A stretch of 64,000 nt of DNA from Roseobacter sp. MH60115 (GCF_015644665.1 NZ_JADOBQ010000002.1:558001-622000), one strand, 5' to 3'. Shown: positions 46,683 through 55,923, counted from the stretch's first letter. The notes: a model not told the origin generated them from the sequence alone. Made by a program: numbers and translations.

Positions 46683-48977
46683 ATGACCCGCTTTTCCGCC
46701 CCGATTGCCGAACAGATCTGGGATATGAAGTACCGTTTCAAGGAGGCCGACGGCACGCCAAAGGATGTGACTATCGAAGACACCTGGCGGCGGATCGCCA
46801 AGGATCTGGCGCGGGTCGAGAGAAAGCCCGATCATTGGGAAGAGAAGTTCTACGACGCGCTTGAGGATTTCAAGTATCTGCCGGCGGGCCGGATCACGGC
46901 GGGGGCGGGGACCGCACGGTCTGTGACCCTCTTCAACTGCTTTGTCATGGGGACGGTGCCCGACAGCATGGGGGGTATCTTCGACATGCTGAAAGAGGCC
47001 GCGCTGACCATGCAGCAGGGCGGTGGAATCGGTTATGATTTCTCGACGATCCGGCCCAAAGGCGCGGACGTGAAGGGGGTGGCCGCGGATGCCTCTGGCC
47101 CGTTGAGTTTCATGGACGTCTGGGACGCCATGTGCCGCACGATCATGTCCGCGGGGTCCCGTCGCGGCGCGATGATGGCGACGATGCGCTGTGACCACCC
47201 GGACATCGAGGACTTCATTGCGGCCAAGTCAGATCCGGCGCGGCTGCGGATGTTCAACATGTCTGTGCTGGTCACGGATCCCTTCATGGATGCGGTGAAG
47301 GCGGATGCGGATTGGGAGCTATCCTTTGACGGCAAGACGTACCGGACCGTGCGCGCGCTGGATCTGTGGAACCGGATCATGCAGGCGACGTATGATTATG
47401 CGGAGCCAGGCGTTATCTTCATTGATCGGATCAACGCCGCCAACAACCTGAATTATTGTGAGACCATTGCCGCGACCAATCCCTGCGGCGAGCAGCCCTT
47501 GCCGCCTTACGGTGCCTGCCTGCTCGGGTCCATCAACCTGTCGCGCCTTGTCAAAGATGCCTTTGAAGGGACCGCGGCACTTGATGTAGACGCCTTGGAT
47601 GAGCTGGTCTCCACAGCCGTTCGGATGATGGACAATGTGGTGGATGCCTCCAAGTTCCCTCTAGAGGCACAGGCGGCGGAAGCGCAGGCAAAACGGCGTA
47701 TCGGGCTGGGGGTGACGGGTCTGGCCGATGCATTGCTGATGGTTGGCCTGCGCTACGGGTCCGACGCGGCGGCGCGTCAGACGGAGGACTGGCTGCACCG
47801 GATCGCCCGCGCCGCGTATCTGGCGTCGGTGGATTTGGCAAAGGAGAAGGGGGCCTTTCCGCTTTTTGATGCGGAGGGGTATCTTGCGTCCGGCACCATG
47901 CAAATGATGGATGAAGACGTGCGTGACGCGGTCCGTGCCCATGGTATTCGCAACGCGCTGCTGACCTCAATCGCGCCCACGGGCACCATCAGTCTTTATG
48001 CCGGGAATGTGTCGTCGGGGATCGAACCTGTGTTTGCCTATGCCTACACCCGCAAGGTCCTACAAAAGGACGGCTCGCGCACGGAGGAAGAGGTGGTGGA
48101 TTATGCTGTCCAGCTCTGGCGTGAGAAATTCGGTGACGCGGCGTTGCCGGAGTACTTCGTCAACGCGCAGACACTGGCGCCATCCGATCATGTGAAAATG
48201 CAGGCCGCGGCGCAAAAATGGGTGGATTCGTCGATTTCGAAGACAATCAACTGCCCGGAGGACATCAGTTTTGACGCCTTCAAGGACGTCTATATGCAGG
48301 CCTGGGATACAGGGTGCAAAGGGTGCACAACGTATCGGCCGAATGCTGTGACGGGATCCGTTTTGAGTGTTTCGGAAGAAAAGCCGGCTCAAGACGCGCC
48401 CGAAGTGATCACCTCGTCGGATACTGAACCGCAACTGCCTCATGGTGACGTGATCTACATGTCCGAACCGCTGGACCGGCCCAATGAGCTGGAAGGTAAC
48501 ACGTATAAGGTGAAGTGGCCCGACAGCGAGCATGCGCTTTACATCACCATCAATGACATTGTGCTGAATGGGCACAGGCGCCCCTTTGAGGTCTTCATCA
48601 ACTCCAAGAATATGGAGCATTTTGCCTGGACCGTTGCGCTGACGCGGATGATTTCGGCGGTTTTCCGGCGTGGCGGCGATGTATCCTTTGTCGTTGAAGA
48701 GCTAAAGGCTGTCTTCGACCCGCGCGGGGGAGCGTGGATGCAGGGTAAATACATCCCGTCCATTCTTGCCGCTATCGGCGGTGTGATTGAGCAGCACATG
48801 ATCGCGACAGGGTTCATCGCGGGCGAGGGCATGGGGCTGAAATCCGATCCACAAGCGCAGGTTGTCGGGCTGGATACGCCGCGTGGACAGGCCTGCAGCA
48901 GCTGTGGTCAATATGATCTGCGGATGGTGGAAGGCTGTATGACGTGCGGGAATTGTGGGTACTCTAAGTGTAGTTGA
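46683..48977 (+). CDS. nrdJ: Adenosylcobalamin-dependent ribonucleotide reductase
   Basis: A 764-residue class II reductase making deoxynucleotides without oxygen dependence. Motifs are FNCFVMGTVPDSMGGIFD, the GGGIGYDFSTIRP segment, the active site NPCGEQPLPPYGACLLGS, and C-terminal cysteine pairs CSSCGQYDL, CMTCGNCGYSKCS for re-reduction. GAGG lies nine bases before the ATG. Last core gene before the accessory island. Confidence 0.96.
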   Translation: MTRFSAPIAEQIWDMKYRFKEADGTPKDVTIEDTWRRIAKDLARVERKPDHWEEKFYDALEDFKYLPAGRITAGAGTARSVTLFNCFVMGTVPDSMGGIFDMLKEAALTMQQGGGIGYDFSTIRPKGADVKGVAADASGPLSFMDVWDAMCRTIMSAGSRRGAMMATMRCDHPDIEDFIAAKSDPARLRMFNMSVLVTDPFMDAVKADADWELSFDGKTYRTVRALDLWNRIMQATYDYAEPGVIFIDRINAANNLNYCETIAATNPCGEQPLPPYGACLLGSINLSRLVKDAFEGTAALDVDALDELVSTAVRMMDNVVDASKFPLEAQAAEAQAKRRIGLGVTGLADALLMVGLRYGSDAAARQTEDWLHRIARAAYLASVDLAKEKGAFPLFDAEGYLASGTMQMMDEDVRDAVRAHGIRNALLTSIAPTGTISLYAGNVSSGIEPVFAYAYTRKVLQKDGSRTEEEVVDYAVQLWREKFGDAALPEYFVNAQTLAPSDHVKMQAAAQKWVDSSISKTINCPEDISFDAFKDVYMQAWDTGCKGCTTYRPNAVTGSVLSVSEEKPAQDAPEVITSSDTEPQLPHGDVIYMSEPLDRPNELEGNTYKVKWPDSEHALYITINDIVLNGHRRPFEVFINSKNMEHFAWTVALTRMISAVFRRGGDVSFVVEELKAVFDPRGGAWMQGKYIPSILAAIGGVIEQHMIATGFIAGEGMGLKSDPQAQVVGLDTPRGQACSSCGQYDLRMVEGCMTCGNCGYSKCS

Positions 48978-49029
48978 TTTGGAAGAAACGCATGTGGACT
49001 GTGGAACGACAAATAAGGTGACATTTATT

Positions 49030-49056
49030 GACGCCGAGTTGCCAGTTCTCGGCGTC
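49030..49056. terminator. Hairpin at core/island boundary
   Basis: A perfect 9-bp stem, GACGCCGAG and CTCGGCGTC, with a nine-base loop lies 52 bases after the nrdJ stop and 125 bases after the qatD stop. Convergent genes flank it, so a bidirectional transcription stop is likely, though no strong T-run follows on either strand. Confidence 0.5.
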
Positions 49057-49181
49057 TAACCTGCAACCTTCAAAGCAGCCTTTTGCGTACACCATTATTT
49101 GTGTTGGCGGGGAGTAGTCATTCGTTGTACCTGCACGACCACCTTTTTTGACGTCTTGCCAATAGTATCTTGCAGCTTTGT

Positions 49182-49895
49182 TCAGACGACCAGTCTTGCC
49201 AGGTTTGATTTCAAAGTACTTTTTGCTTGTACGGTGTCCATGCGCCAAATGTCAGAGAGCCCACGGGTTGCCTTGCTCAATGATGAAAGAATATCGTTGG
49301 TTGCAAACGGTGCGTCGGTTTCTGTCAAAACACGCTCTCGTGGCATCAAAGATACCGCAGCTTTGCCTTTCGCACTTCGCAACATTGGAGCACCAACGGA
49401 GAACCAACATCCAAGCTTGATCGCTCGTTCCAGTTCGGAGCGGTTCCCCGTAAACCAATGTAAGACCGGAATACCACATCCAGGGTGCTCTTCGATCTTA
49501 TCAAGCACTGCGTCCGCAGCGTGTCGACTGTGAATAGAGATGATCTTGGATCCGTCATTCCTGCAAAATGAAAGAATTCTGCCGAAAATCTTGGCCTGAG
49601 CTTCTTTCGAACTCTCAAAATCTTTTCCACCATCTAAGCCGACTTCACCAACATATCGGGTTTCACCGAGCATTCTTTCAAACAGCGGCAACTCGTTGGG
49701 TCGTTCGCCAATAAGCTGTGGATGGTAACCGAGAGCAGTTCTAATACGACCATCCTTTTCTACTAGCCGTGATGTCTTTGGAAATGCCCTAGGAACGGTC
49801 GTCACCGACAGCACGTATACTTGCGCAGCTTCCAGTTCCCGCACGGTGCGGGTTCGGTCTTTCATCAAGTCGAGGTGACAATGGAAATCAATCAC
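49182..49895 (-). CDS. qatD: TatD-family nuclease of the Qat anti-phage system
   Basis: A 237-residue TatD-type metal-dependent hydrolase. Metal ligands sit in MIDFHCHLD, VGEVGLDGG, IHSRHA, VLHWFTGN and LTETDAP. The start is a GTG one base after the qatC stop. TatD proteins are DNases; here the protein is the last component of qatABCD, a four-gene system shown to protect bacteria from phages. GC is clearly lower than in nrdJ next door. Confidence 0.92.
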   Translation of the reverse strand: MIDFHCHLDLMKDRTRTVRELEAAQVYVLSVTTVPRAFPKTSRLVEKDGRIRTALGYHPQLIGERPNELPLFERMLGETRYVGEVGLDGGKDFESSKEAQAKIFGRILSFCRNDGSKIISIHSRHAADAVLDKIEEHPGCGIPVLHWFTGNRSELERAIKLGCWFSVGAPMLRSAKGKAAVSLMPRERVLTETDAPFATNDILSSLSKATRGLSDIWRMDTVQAKSTLKSNLARLVV

Positions 49896-49896
49896 A

Positions 49897-51213
49897 TTAG
49901 ATGCCTTGGCTTTTAAGGAAATCTCTTAGTTCCTTGAGACCACGATCGTAGACGGAAAGCCACTTTTCTCGCTCGACGACATCGATAGGTAGAGGGCCAG
50001 ACTTTAATGCATTTATGAGCCTCTGCTTTCTTGTTTTTGGCTGAACAGCCCGAACCACGGCCATCAGGTCATCTTTTTTTGTACCATCAAGTTCAGCGAA
50101 GTTTTGGGGTATTGAATAAGTATACGCTGTGTTGTCAGAGATACCCGCTTTGTGGAAAGAAGCTCTGCGAATCAAGCAAGGCAGGCAGCGGCCACATTGC
50201 TCACTCTTTCGTTTCCATTTACCGCAGGACACAGTTTGGCTGGCGTATCTTTGATCACTCGCGTTTAGCGCTGCATCGATCATCATTTCGCCTTTGGTCA
50301 TGGTCCAGAAAGGATTTTCTATGATTGCTTTGATGCCGACGCGTGAAAACAATTCTTGCATCTGGGACAAGTAATTTGGATGGGCTGTACGAGTGCTGTG
50401 CGACCCTATTCGTCGTGGCGTTAGCGGCGCGTTCAAAGCAATAAAGCCATTTTCCGGTATGTATAGTGGCACGTGGCTTAGCCCGTTGAGCTCGGCGACT
50501 GCATCAGCACAGACTGCTGCCATTGCCAGAAAATTGAAGCTTCGTCCTCGCATCGTCGTGTCGTTTGAACTTCCAGATTGTCTTGGGCTTGCATTGAAAG
50601 CAAATCGTTGAAGAGCTTGCCCCAAGCGATCGTACAGATAGTTCTGCCGTTGCGCGTCTTGCGGATAGGAGTGGCTGACTAAGATTGGGTTATTGCCCTT
50701 TGCGATAAGGTGCTTTGCACCAAGCCAGCTGTCCAAACCTCCCGAGTACAAACAGACACTATCAACGCCTAACAGGTTCGACTTCTTTCGAAGGCGGCCA
50801 CCAATCGCGTTTGGTTTGGATGGACCATCCTGCAGGAATGTAAACTGCCAGTGATCTCCCGTCAGGAAGTTCAGTAGTCTCTGTAGCAACGGTTTTGCGG
50901 CTGTCCATTTGGCTGGTTGTACAACAGGTACATGCAGTTCGAAATCTCGCGCCCAACCATTATCCGACACATCTTCTCTACGAAAAAAAGTGTCCGCAGC
51001 AGTGACCGCCATCGAAATCGTAAGAAAATCGAACGCGGCAGTGCTCGTCGGCGCCCCCAGACGTTCGACTCTGTCCGATAGGGTTTTGCCAATGAAGCCT
51101 GCCTTATCAATATGGTGGCAAGTTCCATAAAGTCTGACTATGCGAGAGTTGTCCGCAATGGTCACAGTTGGGGAGATTTCTTCGGTTTGGAAGTGCACAA
51201 TGCATTTAGTCAT
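49897..51213 (-). CDS. qatC: QueC-like protein of the Qat anti-phage system
   Basis: A 438-residue protein with a QueC-like PP-loop ATPase domain: SGGLDS at about residues 156-161, and a C-terminal zinc site CGKWKRKSEQCGRCLPC (about 329-345). The N-terminal 140 residues are not QueC and are typical of QatC. QueC makes preQ0; in Qat the chemistry is not settled, possibly a base or protein modification. The ATG overlaps the qatB stop by eight bases (ATGACTAA), so the operon is coupled. Confidence 0.93.
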   Translation of the reverse strand: MTKCIVHFQTEEISPTVTIADNSRIVRLYGTCHHIDKAGFIGKTLSDRVERLGAPTSTAAFDFLTISMAVTAADTFFRREDVSDNGWARDFELHVPVVQPAKWTAAKPLLQRLLNFLTGDHWQFTFLQDGPSKPNAIGGRLRKKSNLLGVDSVCLYSGGLDSWLGAKHLIAKGNNPILVSHSYPQDAQRQNYLYDRLGQALQRFAFNASPRQSGSSNDTTMRGRSFNFLAMAAVCADAVAELNGLSHVPLYIPENGFIALNAPLTPRRIGSHSTRTAHPNYLSQMQELFSRVGIKAIIENPFWTMTKGEMMIDAALNASDQRYASQTVSCGKWKRKSEQCGRCLPCLIRRASFHKAGISDNTAYTYSIPQNFAELDGTKKDDLMAVVRAVQPKTRKQRLINALKSGPLPIDVVEREKWLSVYDRGLKELRDFLKSQGI

Positions 51214-51964
51214 CGAAGCGCTCCCAAGTTTGCCAAACGTGTTGTGCTGCTGTGCGCATATATCTTTCGACCGCATCTGAACCTAGTTTGATGCCCGTTT
51301 GCTGCACCTGTGACGCAAAGGACTGCTCAACGTGTTCTCTCGTCAGGTCCAAAATTTCTGTCTCACATTTAGCGTTTGTCACTACATCATCAGACCGGTT
51401 CCAAGAATTTCCGGCTTCATTTACAACGATCTGAAAAATCGACTGAGCGAGGTACTCAATCATTATTTGCGAAATGTTATCGTCAGTCAGTGAGTTCGGA
51501 TCAAAATCAGCGTCAATGTCAAGCACCTGCTCAATTGCCTCTTGAACAGCAACATTGATAATGTCCGTATCGGGGCTGTCGCCACCTACATGTTCGGCGA
51601 TCGCTTGGGCAAACTGATCTACTGTTTTTCCTGTATAGCGCCCAGCATCTAACCCCTCGACATCATTGCCATCGGCAATACTTTTCAGCGTTTCGCCGAA
51701 TGTACCGCCGGACGAGATTACTCGGCCCAAGCGTCTCGGGCCGATATTTGCTCCTCCCGAAGCTTGTCGCGCAAATCTGCCTAGTGACTTCTGGAGAGGT
51801 GCCTTACCGCCTCCACCTGAAACGTAATCACCAAAACTCTTGCGAAAAGACCTATATCGATTTGGGTCGGATGCCGGTAGCGGAGCTCCGGGCTGGTCAT
51901 CCGCCCATTCAGGAACCAAAGGGTTACGGCCACGTCCACCTTTGGATGAAGCAGAGGTTCCCAT
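51206..51964 (-). CDS. qatB: QatB protein of the Qat anti-phage system
   Basis: A 252-residue protein whose start MGTSASSKGGRGRNPLVPEW is the usual QatB opening (MGTS..., LVPxW). The middle (YRSFRKSFGDYVSGGG; ARQASGGANIGPRRLGRV) is also QatB-like. Biochemical function unknown. It overlaps the qatA stop by one base (TAATG) and qatC by eight. Identification rests on the N-terminal signature and on gene order. Confidence 0.92.
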   Translation of the reverse strand: MGTSASSKGGRGRNPLVPEWADDQPGAPLPASDPNRYRSFRKSFGDYVSGGGGKAPLQKSLGRFARQASGGANIGPRRLGRVISSGGTFGETLKSIADGNDVEGLDAGRYTGKTVDQFAQAIAEHVGGDSPDTDIINVAVQEAIEQVLDIDADFDPNSLTDDNISQIMIEYLAQSIFQIVVNEAGNSWNRSDDVVTNAKCETEILDLTREHVEQSFASQVQQTGIKLGSDAVERYMRTAAQHVWQTWERFDD

Positions 51965-53724
51965 TACTGGCTACCTTTCCGCAGTGTTTCGATCAGACTC
52001 TTCAGCCAAGCGGCGGGCTGCTGGACGCCTGACAAGAAGCGCAAAAGTTCATCTCTAGTTTCAGCGTGTTTAGTCGCTAGTGCTACAGCGCCATTGATAT
52101 CTGGACGTTTGCGAGACCAGTCGCCATCTTGGCGCAGTGTATTGATCAATTCACTCATCGCAGATGATCGTTCATCTGGCGGAATAAGATCAATAGCGGT
52201 TTCCGCAGCCTTTGAAGCTCGTGTGGGAACCTTTAGGAGCGCTTCAATCGCCTTGACCGTATCGGCGGAAAGCGCAGTGTTTTTGATCTGCAGGGGTAGA
52301 GTTTCCCTTGCCAGGTAAACAGCAGCCCGTAAGTCTATGTTTGAAAGATCAGGCGGCAACTGTCCCCACTCGGCGATGAAGTCCCTATGGTCATGCCAGC
52401 TCTCCGGAAATCCAGATGTAGAGTTTTCGATTTTCTCCAAGCTGCTAGAAGATAACCCCTTAGCCTTTCCTTTCGGAGAAGCGTTCACAAGCTTGAGCAG
52501 ATCGCCGAAAGCTCTGTCGCTTGTGCACCTTTCAAACAGAGAAACCTTCGCAATGACGGCTTCGTCCAGGTTCATCTTTCTCCTAGTGGCAAGGCCATGC
52601 CGCATTCGTACGGTGTTCATCATTCTCTTAATTATGCGCGGGTTCCCCAAAACTGCCTTTGATTGCGCAAGCGTGGGCGCAATTCTGAGGACATTCTCGA
52701 TTTGGGTTTTCAGGTCCGCATTGGCAGAAACTAACTTAGAAAGTTCATCCAACGAGAACTCTCCGTTTTCTGACCAAGAATTTTGAATTGTTTCCAACAG
52801 GTAATTTCGGGCGCTTTCCAAAGCCATCGCATCTACAGTCGAAGAGCGAGACAACACCAACATACAAAGGAACGCTCGTACTTCCTGCATGCCTAGCCTC
52901 GGAACTGCCACAGGGAATTGCACCAGCTTATCCAGATAGTCTTCGACATGCTTCTTCGAGGCGCCCGAAAAATGAGTGGCAACAGCGTGACGAACCATAT
53001 CGACATCTGCTGCAACGACAAATGCGGTGTTCGGCAGGGAAAGAAACAATCGCATTGCTTCGAGGTTTTCGATTGCGGTCTTCGGAAGGCAGCGGTCAAG
53101 GTTATCGACGAAGACAACCATGCGTTTATCTAGGCCATCCAACAGAGCCGAGAACTCCGCTTTAAACGCAGCGATTTCTTCTGGCGGAGATTGAACCTCT
53201 TTTGGATCAATTAGTCCTTTCAATTTACTGGTCGCAGTGTGCGCACCATCCTGAATGGCTGTTAAGTCTTCGGCGTCTCCTTCGCCGGAAAGTGCATCTC
53301 TGCCAGATTCGATGGCTCGGGACACAAAACCGAACGTGGGTAATCCGAACGCGGCCATCCCGGCCTCAGCGCCAAGGCCTAGGAGTCTGAGTTTGTTCAC
53401 CCGACGAAACAGACCTTTTGCTTGCTCTTTTAGGTTTTCGGGCGCCTCCGTTATGAGAGTTTGAGAAATGACGGTCATAAGGGCCGATTTTGCTTCGTCA
53501 AAACCTTGATACAGCCAAGCATCGAACTCAATTACGATAGTATTCCCACCGTCAGCGAGCCGTTTGTTTACCAGTTGTAGGATGCTGGATTTTCCAACAC
53601 CCCATCCACCATAGACCCCCACTGATAGTGGTAATAACGTATCATCTGAGATCATGTCGCAGATCATTTCAGCAACTTCAGAATGGTTGAGATAATCAAT
53701 GTCAGTTTCGTTGTCGGACCACAT
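51964..53724 (-). CDS. qatA: KAP-type ATPase of the Qat anti-phage system
   Basis: A 586-residue KAP-family P-loop NTPase. Walker A is GGWGVGKSS (about 38-46) and Walker B VVFVDNLDR (about 199-207). KAP proteins often carry inserted membrane helices; here a weakly hydrophobic Ala/Gly stretch (LLGLGAEAGMAAFGLPTFGF) lies between them. AGGAAA precedes the ATG. First gene of the qatABCD operon, in the order known for this system. Confidence 0.93.
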   Translation of the reverse strand: MWSDNETDIDYLNHSEVAEMICDMISDDTLLPLSVGVYGGWGVGKSSILQLVNKRLADGGNTIVIEFDAWLYQGFDEAKSALMTVISQTLITEAPENLKEQAKGLFRRVNKLRLLGLGAEAGMAAFGLPTFGFVSRAIESGRDALSGEGDAEDLTAIQDGAHTATSKLKGLIDPKEVQSPPEEIAAFKAEFSALLDGLDKRMVVFVDNLDRCLPKTAIENLEAMRLFLSLPNTAFVVAADVDMVRHAVATHFSGASKKHVEDYLDKLVQFPVAVPRLGMQEVRAFLCMLVLSRSSTVDAMALESARNYLLETIQNSWSENGEFSLDELSKLVSANADLKTQIENVLRIAPTLAQSKAVLGNPRIIKRMMNTVRMRHGLATRRKMNLDEAVIAKVSLFERCTSDRAFGDLLKLVNASPKGKAKGLSSSSLEKIENSTSGFPESWHDHRDFIAEWGQLPPDLSNIDLRAAVYLARETLPLQIKNTALSADTVKAIEALLKVPTRASKAAETAIDLIPPDERSSAMSELINTLRQDGDWSRKRPDINGAVALATKHAETRDELLRFLSGVQQPAAWLKSLIETLRKGSQ

Positions 53725-54055
53725 AGAAATTTCCTAATAAAGATGCCCGCAGGTTCGCTTAAAAAGTGTGGAGATGAAAGTAGAAAGGTTGCGACCCGCA
53801 TTGGATTTGGGCTTGCACCATTACCGGGATCGTCAAAGCAAATGTTACGTTGCCCGCCGATACGCCGTGGCTTTCGGTAAAAGGATCGGGAAGAGAGTGC
53901 TCCACGAATGGCGGTGCTGGCAGATTGGGCTGGCAGCAGAACTTCGCAGCACATCGTGCGAAAGTCCGATATGAGGAGGACTCGATAAACGACTCGCCGA
54001 CCTGGGTAAGTCAAACGTGAAGAAAGCTAACTGGCCAGGTGAAGGCCAAATCTGC
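53725..54055. other. Intergenic region before qatA
   Basis: A 331-bp gap between the RT stop and the qatA start. I find no credible gene. The segment near 53890-53960 resembles degenerate intergenic sequence I have seen repeatedly in Rhodobacterales (GCAGAACTTCGCAGCACATC, then GCGAAAGTCCGATATG). The qat promoter must lie here, but no clear -35/-10 pair stands out. Confidence 0.35.
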
Positions 54056-55393
54056 TTATTTTAGTGTTCTCTCCTTCACTAGGTCGAACATTGCAGCAGT
54101 GGAAGGAATGCCAAGTATCATAGCTTTGCTCCGCTGGTCAGCCTTGCCGAGTTGACGCACGATGAAGCCGTGATAGTCCGCCACCCGCCCTGAGACAAAA
54201 ATGTCGAGGTCCTCGAAAGGCTGACGTCGATTGCAGAAAGCGAAGGACTTTTGCCACCCATAGATGCGCCGACCAAGTGAATCCAAAGTGGCACTCTGCG
54301 AGTGCCTGGAATTCAAGGAGGCACCCTTGCTGAGAGCCTCCTTGATCGCGGATTTGGAGGCTGCGAGCGTCTCACGAACACCCTCTTTCATATTATCGAT
54401 AGATTTCGCGCTCGGAACGCACCGCCCGGGCTGAAGCGTGCAGCCGAGAAAGTTGATAGCCTTGCTGCACTCTCCTTGCGCGGCTTTGTCGGGGCCATCT
54501 GCGGGTGTGTAAAGGCCAAAGCCGAAGTCTGTGAGGGTTCTCTCTGCATATTCTTTTGCTGCGTCAATGGATGCCAGATCCTCTCCAACCATGAGAATGT
54601 CGTCGATGTACCTCACGGCAGTCACGCCCATAGAATTTAACTTCTGGTCCATTTCGTAGAGCAACACGTTTCCGGCAAAAGCCGACAGCGAAGATCCTTG
54701 AGCAACGCCAATACCGCCTTTTGGAAACAGGTGCATGTAGCCAACAAGCTCATCTTTGTTCCCTAAATGAACCTCAAGGGCCTTCGCGAATAATTCAGTA
54801 AACGCTTCGTCCGCAGTTTCGCGCCGAACGAAATCGACCACCTTTTCCGTCGGAATTTTGGTGAAGAAGGCCCGGATGTCAGATTGGAAGTAGAACATTG
54901 CGCCGCTGTCGATGGCTGACATGATTGTTTCGATGGCGGGGCGGACGCCGCCATGTGGGTAGATCAGGCCGCCGACACCATACTTGGAGCAGTTTACATC
55001 ATTGATGCACCCAAGCCTATCATCGCGAACGGTCTCGTAGCGTGTGTCTGGGTCACGCAAATTGCGAGCGTGCCTCGGCTGTAATACTTGTAGAATAGCC
55101 CTCTGAACAACCCGGTTCTGAATTGTTGAGATTGCTATGGGCCGTGGGTCCTTTCCTGCTGCAAGACGTTTTCGCTTCTCCTTTAAGACGCCCTCAACGG
55201 GATCAAAGGAAAGCTTGTCCGTGCGTAGCTGAGTGATAATGCGCTTAAGGTGGCGCTGATGGGCATGCTCGAATTCAGAGGCCTTACCCCGAATGTCAGA
55301 ATTACCCGAGCTCAAAGCGCTCCGTTTCACGTGTCGCCAAGCTGAAAAGATATTCTGTTCGCTTCTAACTTCTTCAAATAGTGATTTCGTCAT
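54056..55393 (-). CDS. Reverse transcriptase with YIDD active site
   Basis: A 445-residue RNA-directed DNA polymerase. RT motifs in order: RPIAISTIQNRVVQRAI (fingers), FQSDIRAFFTKI (first catalytic Asp), GVAQGSSLSAFAGN, and YIDDILM (about 260-263), then INFLGCTL. The C-terminal part (SLGRRIYGWQKSF...CNRRQPFEDLD) looks like a group II intron-type thumb, with no maturase or HNH nuclease domain. It lacks the VTG and NAxxH marks of retron RTs. The YIDD and thumb suggest a domesticated group II-like (G2L) or defence-associated RT. I chose the ATG at 55393; an in-frame ATG at 55447 lies in the upstream repeat. It lies upstream of qatABCD on the same strand. Confidence 0.88.
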   Translation of the reverse strand: MTKSLFEEVRSEQNIFSAWRHVKRSALSSGNSDIRGKASEFEHAHQRHLKRIITQLRTDKLSFDPVEGVLKEKRKRLAAGKDPRPIAISTIQNRVVQRAILQVLQPRHARNLRDPDTRYETVRDDRLGCINDVNCSKYGVGGLIYPHGGVRPAIETIMSAIDSGAMFYFQSDIRAFFTKIPTEKVVDFVRRETADEAFTELFAKALEVHLGNKDELVGYMHLFPKGGIGVAQGSSLSAFAGNVLLYEMDQKLNSMGVTAVRYIDDILMVGEDLASIDAAKEYAERTLTDFGFGLYTPADGPDKAAQGECSKAINFLGCTLQPGRCVPSAKSIDNMKEGVRETLAASKSAIKEALSKGASLNSRHSQSATLDSLGRRIYGWQKSFAFCNRRQPFEDLDIFVSGRVADYHGFIVRQLGKADQRSKAMILGIPSTAAMFDLVKERTLK

Positions 55394-55415
55394 ATTCTTC
55401 GCTCGGGTCCTCCGC

Positions 55416-55607
55416 TCATACAATCCCGACCGTTGACGGACACCCATCCTCCGCGCACGGCATGGCCGCTACGACAGACACCTCAGCGGCAACAGCCACC
55501 TTGGCGAGGTCTCCGTGGCGCACGATCCGCATGGACAGGTCCAGCTTCACGTCGGACGCCATGGGGACCATGGACGCTACGGCGAGCGCGAACAGAATTC
55601 CACGCAT
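55416..55607 (-). pseudogene. Small signal-peptide ORF, truncated copy
   Basis: A 63-codon ORF immediately upstream of the RT. It starts with a signal-peptide-like MRGILFALAVASMVPMA and continues into the repeat-encoded SDVKLDLSMRIVRHGDLAKV, then ends soon after the repeat in CPSTVGIV. The same repeat-encoded sequence at 55669-55923 has a longer C-terminus but no signal peptide. I read this as the N-terminal half of a small exported protein gene cut by rearrangement. Confidence 0.4.
55443..55569. repeat. 127-bp direct repeat, copy 1 (next to RT)
   Basis: Identical over 127 bp to 55804-55930, period 361 bp. Its left edge is 50 bp upstream of the chosen RT start and contains an alternative in-frame RT start codon. 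On the right, homology continues as ATGGAC after a one-base difference. GC content is high, like the core genome. Confidence 0.97.
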
Positions 55608-55668
55608 GCCGGTAATCCAGCTCAGGCGAGCCGGTTTTTCGGAGCAAATTCACACATTTCGTCACCTT

Positions 55669-55923
55669 TCACCTTAACAGGTTTTTAGCAATGTCAAGCG
55701 CGTTTCGCCCCGGCCAGGCCCGCCGCTTTGAATGCTTATCTGCTGCTTGGAGGCCGTCAGAAGACGGAGCATTCACAGCTTCAAAGCCAACGGTCAGGCT
55801 CAGCCCATCCTCCGCGCACGGCATGGCCGCTACGACAGACACCTCAGCGGCAACAGCCACCTTGGCGAGGTCTCCGTGGCGCACGATCCGCATGGACAGG
55901 TCCAGCTTCACGTCGGACGCCAT
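55669..55923 (-). pseudogene. Small ORF, copy with long C-terminus and no signal peptide
   Basis: An 84-codon ORF beginning inside the second repeat (MASDVKLDLS) and ending GRNALDIAKNLLR, with stop TGA at 55669. It supplies the C-terminal part absent from the copy at 55416-55607. Joining the two across the repeat would give a 99-residue exported protein. Alone it lacks a ribosome-binding site and signal peptide, so it is probably a remnant. Confidence 0.4.

Noticed and set aside
48964-49248. 94-codon minus-strand ORF overlapping the qatD 3' end
   Set aside because: It overlaps qatD in another frame, covers the boundary hairpin and has no ribosome-binding site; its reading is probably accidental, though parts look protein-like.
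49897-51213. Housekeeping queC (preQ0 synthesis)
   Set aside because: The protein is about twice the length of QueC, has an extra 140-residue N-terminus, and is coupled to KAP ATPase, QatB and TatD genes rather than queDE.
54056-55393. Group II intron
   Set aside because: There is no maturase or HNH domain, and no recognisable domain V (AGC...GUU hairpin) was found within a few hundred bases downstream.
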